From: Coprococcus sp. OM04-5BH | GTDB taxonomy: Bacteria; Bacillota; Clostridia; Lachnospirales; Lachnospiraceae | DNA length: 64,000 bases | Assembly: GCF_003482105.1 (NCBI RefSeq) | Contig: NZ_QULM01000004.1 | Span: 124,001 to 188,000, forward strand | Direction of reading: 5' to 3' | Shown: piece after piece, positions 35,033-42,364 of the stretch | How the letters are laid out: every line of letters begins with the position of its first letter | How positions within the stretch are numbered: the stretch's first letter is position 1 | Notes under the pieces: generated by a model | What the model saw: the letters and a program-made list of their open reading frames with translations, nothing else | The model's database searches: none | What the model was told of the DNA's origin: nothing | Position numbers and translations under genes: made by a program

Positions 35033-35067
35033 TCAGCCCTCGCCGTAGGCGATTTATTATGGGCTGA
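35033..35067 (+). repeat. Dispersed hairpin repeat, B-type variant
   Basis: Arms TCAGCCC / GGGCTGA around an inner TCGCC-GTA-GGCGA stem: same architecture as hairpin B of the 27176 copy with both outer and inner stems changed in a paired way. Confidence 0.65.
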
Positions 35068-35219
35068 TGTTCAATGTTAGAGAGCCGTAATCATGAAAGA
35101 AACTATTGTCTGGTGTGGTGATGCAGGAACGGATTTTTATTGAAAAAGTCTTTTGCGGATGCTATTATAAAATACGATATTTGGCATGGCTTGAGTTCAA
35201 TCAGAATAAGGAGCGAAAA

Positions 35220-35792
35220 ATGAAATACTGTATAGAAAATGAATTAAACACCATGGATTTTCATGATGCAACCATTGAGGCAGTAGATTGGGACGACAGG
35301 GAAAATGTGCAGGCTGTTCTAACATTCACACTGACTGGAGTTATAGTTAAGGCGGAAAATTCCCAGAATGAGATGTATACAGACAGGTATGCAGATACCA
35401 TGAATCTTAGATTTACAGGAGCAGAAATTCAGGCAATCCTGCTTGAGGGGCACAAATTGTATGATGCCGATGACAGGCTTATAGAACAGGTGCCTGACAG
35501 ACCGTTTAGTGCAGAGGAGTATAGGCAGGTACTGAAGAAATTTGCAAATAGTGCCATATTCTATGCCGGAATTCCTAAGGAAAAGGTTGTTGAGAATTAT
35601 GTAAACTTCCCTGGCTCTGCAGCAGAAAACACAACCATGGGAGATGGCAGTGATGCCTGTAAAAGAAAAGAATGCTTTCAGATGATAATTGATACCGATG
35701 AGGAAGAAAATCCGTCATATGTGCTAAGCTTCTTCTATGATAATGCAACAGCGTCCTTCGAGCACTTACTCAATAAGGCAAATATAATGTAA
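35220..35792 (+). CDS. Hypothetical protein
   Basis: A 190-residue soluble acidic protein, starting MKYCIENELNTMDFHDATIEAVDWDD. The FHDATI start followed by beta-strand-like segments is reminiscent of small immunity-like or Lachnospiraceae-specific families, but I cannot assign one. ATG at 35220 has AAGGAGCG 5 nt upstream; an upstream in-frame ATG (35106) would give a 38-residue extension of leader-like sequence. No toxin gene was seen beside it. Confidence 0.6.
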   Translation: MKYCIENELNTMDFHDATIEAVDWDDRENVQAVLTFTLTGVIVKAENSQNEMYTDRYADTMNLRFTGAEIQAILLEGHKLYDADDRLIEQVPDRPFSAEEYRQVLKKFANSAIFYAGIPKEKVVENYVNFPGSAAENTTMGDGSDACKRKECFQMIIDTDEEENPSYVLSFFYDNATASFEHLLNKANIM

Positions 35793-35837
35793 AAAACAGG
35801 AATGCGATACTGTTTAAATTGCAGGGGAGGATCAGTT

Positions 35838-36191
35838 ATGGCGAAGAGAATAAAACAATATCTCGATTATATAGAAGAAATATTAAAAAGAGAAGATTTG
35901 GATTTTATCGATGAGCAGAGAAAACATCTGATCCAGATAAAGTTCTTTATGCATGAAAGGCTTATACATCTTATAGTTACGTTCCTTTTTGCAATACTTA
36001 CAGTGGCTGGTTGTATGGCATTTGTAATATATGAGAAAATATCACTGCTTGTTCTTGCACTAGCATTTATGGTGCTTCTTGTGCCATATATCAAACATTA
36101 TTATCTCCTTGAAAATAGTGTCCAGAAAATGTACGAACAGTATGACAGGATGCTTGCCAAAACCGACCCGGAACATTTTCAGGTGAAATAA
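35838..36191 (+). CDS. Small membrane protein, function unknown
   Basis: A 117-residue protein: charged helical N-terminus, two membrane helices (about residues 38-58 and 62-82), charged C-terminal helix. No family recognised. ATG at 35838 has GGGGAGGA about 8 nt upstream; an in-frame ATG at 35802 overlaps leader sequence. It follows the hypothetical gene by 45 nt and is followed by the 53-bp repeat array. Confidence 0.6.
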   Translation: MAKRIKQYLDYIEEILKREDLDFIDEQRKHLIQIKFFMHERLIHLIVTFLFAILTVAGCMAFVIYEKISLLVLALAFMVLLVPYIKHYYLLENSVQKMYEQYDRMLAKTDPEHFQVK

Positions 36192-36192
36192 A

Positions 36193-36511
36193 ATTGCGAG
36201 AAAAACATGACCTAAAAATGCAAAATGGCAAAACAGGTCAAGAAAAAACCGAAGAAAACATGACCTAAAAATGCAAAATAGCGAAATAGGTCAAGAAAAA
36301 CCAAGGGAAAACATGACCTGAAAATCCAAAACAGCAAAACGGGTCAAGAAAAATCCAGGGAAAACATGACCTGAAAATCAAAAAGTGGAAAACAGGTCAA
36401 GAAAAGCAAAGAAAAAGCATGACCTGAAAATCAAAAAGTGGAAAACAGGTCAAGAAAAACACAGAAAAAACATGACCTAAAAGTCCAAAACGACAAAACA
36501 GGTCAAGAAAC
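36193..36511 (+). repeat. 53-bp tandem array, six units, alternating TGACCT / AGGTCA
   Basis: CATGACCT occurs at 36206, 36259, 36312, 36365, 36418 and 36471, an exact 53-bp period. Each unit has a matching AGGTCA (GGGTCA in unit 3) 26-29 nt later, then CAAG-A-rich sequence. Half-sites therefore alternate in orientation about every 26.5 bp. Units differ mainly between the half-sites. A remnant seventh (AAAACAGGT) lies near 36521. No ORF, no spacer-like unique sequence. Confidence 0.95.
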
Positions 36512-36534
36512 CAACCCAGAAAACAGGTGCCATA

Positions 36535-36586
36535 AAAAAATATGTATGTCAAAAGCAAAAAAATTGTTTTGACATACATATTTTTT
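36535..36586. terminator. Bidirectional terminator after the array
   Basis: Perfect 20-pair stem (36535-36554 with 36567-36586; core TATGTATGTCAAAA / TTTTGACATACATA) flanked by A6 and T6, working for either strand. Confidence 0.85.
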
Positions 36587-36682
36587 ATCACGGTCCACAG
36601 TTGATAAGGCGCCAAAAGCGTGAAATAAACAGCGTTTGATACCATGAAACCTAAATTACGGCACATGCACGCCCCTTATTCC

Positions 36683-37252
36683 CTACTTTAAGTCAGAAAA
36701 ATCGTACTCTACCGCCTTTTTGTCAGAACCAACCTTATATATTTTTCCGGTATCCGGATCAACATAGAAGTCGCCCACCTTCTTGTCTCCATTCTTGGAG
36801 TCATGAAGCTCAATATGGTATCCGCGCTTTCCATCAGCATATTCAACAAGATCCTTATCATTATTAGTTACGGAATAACGGCCTGAAGAGTCAGGAAGCA
36901 TTCCCATGAAACGATTATAGGCATCATCAAATGTTCTTACAGAACCATTTATCATGTCACCGGCACCATTGGCAATATTGTCAGCAGCATCACCGACCCC
37001 ATGTGCAGCATCATTTACAGCGTCCCCCGCGCCATCTGCCACGTCCTTAACAGCATCACCGGCTCCATCAGTCACATCTTTGACAGCATCACCGACCCCA
37101 TCAGTCACGTCTTTAACAGCATCACCGGCTCCATCAGCAGCATCTTCCACAGCATTACCTGCATCATCAACAGGATTATCGGAACCGGAGCAGGCTGTAA
37201 TTGCAATACACATCATGCAGCACATCAGCAATAAAATTATTTTCTTTTTCAT
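36683..37252 (-). CDS. Repeat-rich lipoprotein
   Basis: A 189-residue lipoprotein: signal KKKIILLLMCCMMCIAI with lipobox ITAC (Cys at about residue 21), then eight imperfect 11-residue repeats of the type DGAGDAVKDVT (about residues 30-115), and a C-terminal domain (SGRYSVTNNDKDLVEYADGKRGYHIELHD to KIYKVGSDKKAVEYDF). The 11-residue amphipathic period is like that of LEA or apolipoprotein helices. GGAGG lies upstream of ATG 37252; function unknown. Confidence 0.75.
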   Translation of the reverse strand: MKKKIILLLMCCMMCIAITACSGSDNPVDDAGNAVEDAADGAGDAVKDVTDGVGDAVKDVTDGAGDAVKDVADGAGDAVNDAAHGVGDAADNIANGAGDMINGSVRTFDDAYNRFMGMLPDSSGRYSVTNNDKDLVEYADGKRGYHIELHDSKNGDKKVGDFYVDPDTGKIYKVGSDKKAVEYDFSDLK

Positions 37253-37533
37253 GATAATTTCCTCCAAATGAATATTATGAGATTATTATGTCATGTAAAT
37301 TAAGAAAATATTCGTTCCGCAGAGTTAGATGCACACTTTGAATTGGGTTATTATGAAATATAATAAAACCATTGATAGTTCATGCCGGATATGCTACTTT
37401 AAAATGAATATTGTCAAAATAAAATATAGCATAATGCCAAATTAAAAATATTACAAACAGCAAAAATGCGGTATGTTGTATAAGAACAACACACTTACAC
37501 TGAAGATGGGCGAGGAGGTTTCAGTATTTGGAC

Positions 37534-37592
37534 GTATACAGAACCACTACTGTAAAAGTGGAACAGGTTCTGGTATACACTGTGACTTTTTG
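37534..37592 (+). promoter_or_regulatory. Hairpin in the folC leader, possible attenuator
   Basis: GTATAC.AGAACC pairs with GGTTCT.GGTATAC (37534-37578) around an inner CCACT / AGTGG stem; ACTGTGACTTTTT follows. A smaller ACTGAA / TTCAGT hairpin precedes it (about 37498-37524). The rest of the 476-nt gap shows no ORF. Confidence 0.45.
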
Positions 37593-37728
37593 CTGCTGTT
37601 ATCGTTGAGATAATATTTAAAATATTGTATTATATAAGTTAAATGTGACGTGGTGTGTCAACTGGATATGCAGCTCTGGCCATTTAAATTTTACATGGCT
37701 GGAGTTCAAGAGGAAGAGGATGATAGAT

Positions 37729-39042
37729 ATGACATATGAAGACGCATATAAATACATAAAAAAGGCGGAAGGAGCAGGGATTGTTCCGGGGCTGTCTACT
37801 ATAAAAGAACTGCTTTCCAGACTGGGAGATCCCCAGGACTCTCTAAATGTTATTCATATAGCCGGCACCAATGGAAAGGGTTCTATATTTGCATTTCTCG
37901 AATATATATTAAGGGCGGCAGGCTACAGAGTAGGAAGATACATTTCGCCAACTATATTTACATATCTCGAACGCTTTCAGATAAATTCCCGGTATATGAC
38001 GGAAGAGGAATTTGCAGAGATAATGGAAGCTGTCGGGGGAGCTGCATCCGGTATGGAGGCTGACGGATTGAATTATCCTACAGCCTTTGAACTTGAAACA
38101 GCTATGGCATTTCTATATTTTAAGAAGAAAAAAGTGGATTTTCTTCTCCTGGAGACAGGGATGGGGGGAAGGCTTGATGCCACAAATGTAGTAAAAAAGC
38201 CATTATGTACCGTCCTTGCCAGCATAAGCATGGACCATATGAAATTTCTGGGAAATGATCTTTCGGGGATACTTCGTGAGAAGATGGGTATCATGAGACC
38301 GGGAGTACCATGCGTGGCATATCAGCTTCAGGAGACCCTCAGACCGGCATATCTGGAGGAGTGCGAAAGACTTGCAGCTCCGGCAGATATGTGTGATTTC
38401 AGCAGGATCAGGATAACAGCAATAGAAAAGGATTATACAGAATATATATATGACGGCAAGTGTTACAAAATAGCCTTAAATGGACTCTATCAGGTATACA
38501 ACAGCGTAGTGGCCATAGAGGTGGCAAGATGTCTGAACAGATACAGTGGCTGCAGCATAACGGATGAGCAGATAAAGAAGGGTCTTGCCGCTGCCCGGTG
38601 GAAGGGGAGATTTGAACAGGTAGGAAGTGATCCTGATATATATATAGACGGAGCTCATAACGTAGGCGGCTGGCAGAGCCTGGCGCAGAATGTAAGAGAG
38701 TATTTCAAAGATAAAAGGCTGATCTACGTATGCGGAGTGTTCAAGGATAAGGAATATGAGAAGATGCTTGATATAATGGCACCATACAGTGATACACTTA
38801 TAGCTGTGACACCTCCTAATGAGAAACGTGCGCTTCCAAAGGAGGCACTTGCACAGGCAGCAGAGAAGCATTTTCAGAATGTGTATACTGCTGAAACTGC
38901 AACGGAGGCAGTGAAAAGAGCCGTGGATCTGTCAAGGACAGATTTCGTAGATGGTGAAACAGGTATTCAGAGCAGAGAGGAAACAGTTGTACTTGCTTTC
39001 GGCTCACTTTCGTTTATTGGAGAGCTAAGCATCGGCAGATAA
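37729..39042 (+). CDS. folC: Folylpolyglutamate synthase / dihydrofolate synthase
   Basis: Adds glutamate to dihydropteroate and folates. The 437-residue Mur-ligase-like protein has HIAGTNGKGS (P-loop, near residue 46), the omega-loop ISPTIFTYLERFQIN, LLETGMGGRLDATN near 140 and YIDGAHNVGG near 305. The start at 37729 gives the typical MTYEDA beginning; an ATG at 37720 three codons earlier shares the same AGAGGAAGAGG site and is equally possible. First gene of the folate cluster. Confidence 0.92.
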   Translation: MTYEDAYKYIKKAEGAGIVPGLSTIKELLSRLGDPQDSLNVIHIAGTNGKGSIFAFLEYILRAAGYRVGRYISPTIFTYLERFQINSRYMTEEEFAEIMEAVGGAASGMEADGLNYPTAFELETAMAFLYFKKKKVDFLLLETGMGGRLDATNVVKKPLCTVLASISMDHMKFLGNDLSGILREKMGIMRPGVPCVAYQLQETLRPAYLEECERLAAPADMCDFSRIRITAIEKDYTEYIYDGKCYKIALNGLYQVYNSVVAIEVARCLNRYSGCSITDEQIKKGLAAARWKGRFEQVGSDPDIYIDGAHNVGGWQSLAQNVREYFKDKRLIYVCGVFKDKEYEKMLDIMAPYSDTLIAVTPPNEKRALPKEALAQAAEKHFQNVYTAETATEAVKRAVDLSRTDFVDGETGIQSREETVVLAFGSLSFIGELSIGR

Positions 39043-39076
39043 AAAATGCAGGCAAAAAACAAGACAGGACATTTAC

Positions 39077-39556
39077 ATGGAAAGAATAGACAGAATATTC
39101 AACAATGAAAAATTCAAAAATTATATCCGGGTGATAGAAGAAAAGGAAACAGATCGTATATATTGCAGACATGGATTGGATCATCTTCTGGACGTGGCAA
39201 GACTGGCATATATCTTCTCGCTTGAAGATAAGGCAGATGTGACCAAAGAATTGATATATGCAGCAGCACTGCTTCATGATATCGGAAGGGCAGATGTAGA
39301 TGACGAGGGAATCGATCATCATAAACTGAGCTGTCGGTATGCAGTTGACATAATTAGAGAGGCTGGATTTGATAAGTGCGAAGAAAATGAGATCATAAAG
39401 GCTATAAGTTTACATAATTCTAGCAACAAAAAGAAAAAAGGACTTTCTCTGTATATCTACAGAGCCGATAAGCTTTCAAGAGACTGCTATAACTGTAAGG
39501 CTATAGATACCTGCTACTGGAAGCCGGAAGAAAAAAATATGAACATAGAATATTAA
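39077..39556 (+). CDS. HD domain phosphohydrolase in the folate cluster
   Basis: A 159-residue HD-superfamily protein: RHGLDHLLDVARLAY near residues 32-46, the HD pair in AAALLHDIGR near 70-79, DHHKLSCRYAV near 86, and the last metal Asp in YRADKLSRDCYNC. A C-terminal CYNCKAIDTCYW gives three extra cysteines. It sits between folC and folP, spacing 34 and 76 nt, so a step in folate synthesis (for example dephosphorylation of dihydroneopterin triphosphate) is inferred, not shown. Confidence 0.8.
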   Translation: MERIDRIFNNEKFKNYIRVIEEKETDRIYCRHGLDHLLDVARLAYIFSLEDKADVTKELIYAAALLHDIGRADVDDEGIDHHKLSCRYAVDIIREAGFDKCEENEIIKAISLHNSSNKKKKGLSLYIYRADKLSRDCYNCKAIDTCYWKPEEKNMNIEY

Positions 39557-39608
39557 GCCCTTTGCCGGAGCAGGCAATGCCCAATAGGCAAATTTTAAAG
39601 GGGCTGAT
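39556..39608 (+). repeat. Dispersed hairpin repeat, B-type variant, between HD gene and folP
   Basis: Arms AGCCC / GGGCT with inner TTTGCC and GGCAAA and ending GGGCTGATG; shares its 3' part with 35061 and with the half copy at 57246. Confidence 0.55.
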
Positions 39609-39632
39609 GTTTTACACAATAAGGGGGATATC

Positions 39633-40436
39633 ATGATAATAGGAAAGTACGATTTTAATGAGGACAGACCATACATAATGGGAATTTTGAATGTGACACC
39701 GGATTCATTTTCGGATGGAGGTTTGCATAACACAATGGATACCGCAAGAGCAGCCACAGAGCAGATGATAAAGGATGGGGCTGACATAATCGATGTGGGC
39801 GGTGAATCCACAAGACCGGGACATGAGAAGATTTCGGATCAGTGCGAGATCGACAGGGTGTGCCCTGTTATAGAAATGATAAAGAAGGAATTTGACGTTC
39901 CCGTTTCTCTGGATACCTACAAGGGAAAGGTCGCGGAAGCAGGAATACTTGCAGGTGCAGACCTGATAAATGATATATGGGGGCTGAAGTGGGACAAGGA
40001 TATGGCAGATATAATCGCCAGACATGACAAGGCATGCTGCCTTATGCACAACAGGGACAACACAAATTATGTAAACTACCTTGAGGACGCCATCAAAGAT
40101 CTTGACGAGTCGGTGCAGATGGCATACAAGGCAGGAATAGATAAGAATAAGATAATGGTAGATCCCGGCATAGGCTTTGGCAAGACATTGGAGCAGAACC
40201 TTATCATGATGAACAATCTGGAGCTTCTTAAGAAGTGGGGACTTCCGATACTTCTTGGAACCTCGAGAAAATCCATGATAGGACTTACCCTTGATCTTCC
40301 TGTAAATGAAAGGGAGGAGGGCACCATTACCACCTCTGTTATAGGACTTATGAAGGGCTGTCAGTTCTTCCGGGTTCATGATGTCAAGGCGAATTACCGT
40401 GCCCTTAAGATGGCACAGGCGATACTTACAGCATAA
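39633..40436 (+). CDS. folP: Dihydropteroate synthase
   Basis: Joins p-aminobenzoate to hydroxymethyl-dihydropterin diphosphate; target of sulfonamides. The 267-residue TIM barrel shows MGILNVTPDSFSDGG near residue 18, DVGGESTRPG near 49, LINDIWGLK, VDPGIGFGKT near 173, GTSRKSMIG near 209 and the C-terminal RVHDV. AGGGGGATA lies upstream of the ATG. Third gene of the cluster. Confidence 0.97.
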   Translation: MIIGKYDFNEDRPYIMGILNVTPDSFSDGGLHNTMDTARAATEQMIKDGADIIDVGGESTRPGHEKISDQCEIDRVCPVIEMIKKEFDVPVSLDTYKGKVAEAGILAGADLINDIWGLKWDKDMADIIARHDKACCLMHNRDNTNYVNYLEDAIKDLDESVQMAYKAGIDKNKIMVDPGIGFGKTLEQNLIMMNNLELLKKWGLPILLGTSRKSMIGLTLDLPVNEREEGTITTSVIGLMKGCQFFRVHDVKANYRALKMAQAILTA

Positions 40437-40485
40437 GGTATGTGGCGGAAACTTAATATTGTAGTATATAGATGGGAGAATCTGC

Positions 40486-41307
40486 ATGGATAAGATAAAG
40501 ATAAGAGGTCTTGAGATATTTGCAAATCACGGTGTGTTTGAAGAAGAGAAGATATTGGGACAGAAGTTCATAGTAAATGTAGATTTAGTTATGTCAACCA
40601 GAAACGCAGGCCTTACAGATGACCTGAACAAGTCCGTGGACTATGGGGCAGTGTGTAAGCTCATAAGTGAGATCATGAAGGATTGCAACCATAACCTGAT
40701 CGAGGCGGTTGCCGAGAATGTGGCGTCAAGTATACTTTTGAAATACCAGGATGTGCAGGAGGTGGATCTGGAGATACAGAAGCCATGGGCACCGGTGCAT
40801 ATGCCGGTGGATACGGTATCTGTGGAGATAACCAGAAAAAGGCATGTGGCATATCTGGGTATCGGGTCCAATATGGGAGATAAGGAATCATATCTTGATT
40901 ACGCCATAGATGAGCTTAACAATGACGATTACACCAAGGTCACCAAAGTGTCAGACTTTATTGTAACAGAGCCTTACGGCGGTGTTAAGCAGGATGATTT
41001 CCTTAACGGCTGTCTTGAGGTGGAGACTTTAAGGACACCGGAGGAGCTTTTAAAGCTTGTGAACGCCATTGAGGCGGGAGCAGGAAGAGAGAGACGTATT
41101 CACTGGGGACCGAGAACTCTGGATATAGACATACTTTTGTATGATGACATTGTTTACGATTCGGATGATCTTCATATTCCTCATGTGGAAATGCACAAGA
41201 GAGAGTTTGTACTGGAGCCTTTAAAGAATATAGCAGCCTACAAGAGACATCCTCTTAAGGGGCTTACTGTTTCAGAGCTATTTGATGAACTGAAACATAG
41301 AAAATAA
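40486..41307 (+). CDS. folBK: Dihydroneopterin aldolase fused to hydroxymethyl-dihydropterin pyrophosphokinase
   Basis: A 273-residue fusion. Residues 1-118 are FolB (IRGLEIFANHGVFEEEK, SVDYGAVCKL, VSVEITRKR), making the hydroxymethylpterin; residues 120-273 are FolK (YLGIGSNMGDKESYLDYAI, GGVKQDDFLNG, RRIHWGPRTLDIDILLYDD), adding the diphosphate. The fusion supplies the substrate of FolP next door. GGGAGAA precedes ATG. No folE was seen in the window. Confidence 0.95.
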   Translation: MDKIKIRGLEIFANHGVFEEEKILGQKFIVNVDLVMSTRNAGLTDDLNKSVDYGAVCKLISEIMKDCNHNLIEAVAENVASSILLKYQDVQEVDLEIQKPWAPVHMPVDTVSVEITRKRHVAYLGIGSNMGDKESYLDYAIDELNNDDYTKVTKVSDFIVTEPYGGVKQDDFLNGCLEVETLRTPEELLKLVNAIEAGAGRERRIHWGPRTLDIDILLYDDIVYDSDDLHIPHVEMHKREFVLEPLKNIAAYKRHPLKGLTVSELFDELKHRK

Positions 41308-41319
41308 TTGGAGAAATAA

Positions 41320-42300
41320 ATGTACACAATAGAAGACTTGAGAAGTGTAGAAAAAGAAATAGCAGAATTGTCAGAGGTCAGAAAAAAAATCATGTCTGAG
41401 ATAGCAGTCTCCGGCGGCAATGTATTTGCAGAGGATGCGGAGAAGCTTCCCTGGAGAGCGGATTTTAAGGGCGTGAACAGTCTGGACATAAATGAAGACA
41501 CGGTGGTGGCGTATCAGGGAGTTCCCGGAGCATACAGCCATCAGGCAATGTTCAAGTTCTTTGGTGACGATATAAAAAATATAAATGTGGAAGCATTTGA
41601 GGATGTAATAGATGTTATAAACAGTGGAAAGGCGGATTATGGGGTTCTTCCAATAGAGAATTCCTCTGCCGGCTTCGTAAACGGAATATATGATATGGTT
41701 GGAAAGAGCAACCTTACTGTGGTGGGAGAAGACCAGGTACATGTTGCTCATGCCCTGCTTGGGGTTCCGGGGGCAAGGATTTCTGATATAAGGCAGGTAT
41801 ATTCCCATCCACAGGGACTGATGCAGTGCAAGGATTTTCTTGATACTACGGACTGGGAGCGTATCAACGTGGCAAATACTGCGGTGGCGGCACAGAAGGT
41901 CATAAACGAACAGGACAGGACTCATGCAGCCATAGCCAGTGAGCTGGCAGGAAGGATCTACGGCCTTGATATATTAAAAAAGGGCATTGTAAACAATAAT
42001 AATAACACCACAAGGTTCATAATCTTAGCAAGGGGTAAAATGTATGTAAAATCAGGGAAAAATGTTATTATTTCCTTTTCCTTGCCCCATGAAAGTGGTA
42101 CACTTTATAACATACTCAGCAACATAAATCTGAATGGGATCAACCTTACAAACATTGAGTCTAGACCCTTAAAGGGAAAGACCTGGGAGTATAAATTCTT
42201 TGTGACCATGGAGGGGAATATGGACGATCCGAGAACCATATCTGCATTGTCAGGAATATACAGAGACTCATTGGATTTCAGGCTGATAGGAACTTATTAA
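41320..42300 (+). CDS. pheA: Prephenate dehydratase with ACT domain
   Basis: Converts prephenate to phenylpyruvate in phenylalanine synthesis. Of 326 residues, about 1-35 (DLRSVEKEIAELSEVRKKI) look like a fragment of the first chorismate-mutase helix, too short to be active. Residues 60-240 are the dehydratase (YQGVPGAYSHQA, LPIENSSAGFVN, NNNTTRFI), and the rest is the ACT regulatory domain with NIESRPLKGKTWEY for phenylalanine feedback. It begins 12 nt after folBK with GGAG 6 nt upstream of the ATG, so it belongs to that transcript. Confidence 0.92.
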   Translation: MYTIEDLRSVEKEIAELSEVRKKIMSEIAVSGGNVFAEDAEKLPWRADFKGVNSLDINEDTVVAYQGVPGAYSHQAMFKFFGDDIKNINVEAFEDVIDVINSGKADYGVLPIENSSAGFVNGIYDMVGKSNLTVVGEDQVHVAHALLGVPGARISDIRQVYSHPQGLMQCKDFLDTTDWERINVANTAVAAQKVINEQDRTHAAIASELAGRIYGLDILKKGIVNNNNNTTRFIILARGKMYVKSGKNVIISFSLPHESGTLYNILSNINLNGINLTNIESRPLKGKTWEYKFFVTMEGNMDDPRTISALSGIYRDSLDFRLIGTY

Positions 42301-42364
42301 ATATAAAGAAGAGAATTAAAGATAAATTATATGCAGAAAAAATAATGTCAGGGGGTAGTACATT

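Noticed and set aside
35095..35145. 16-codon ORF after the LytTR remnant
   Set aside because: Too short, no usable ribosome site and no support from composition.
36193..36511. The 53-bp array as a CRISPR array
   Set aside because: No constant repeat with unique spacers: the whole unit repeats, the spacing element drifts slowly, and no cas gene is present.
36397..36666. 89-codon minus-strand ORF across the array and terminator
   Set aside because: It reads through a tandem repeat and an intrinsic terminator, has no ribosome site and an unnatural Phe/Leu-rich composition.
36954..37271. Pro/Ser/Ala-rich plus-strand ORF opposite the repeat lipoprotein
   Set aside because: Antisense shadow of the 11-residue repeats; the minus-strand gene has signal peptide, lipobox and ribosome site.
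37490..37600. T-box or tetrahydrofolate riboswitch before folC
   Set aside because: The T-box TGGNACCGCG block and the conserved folT blocks were not found; only an unassigned hairpin is reported.
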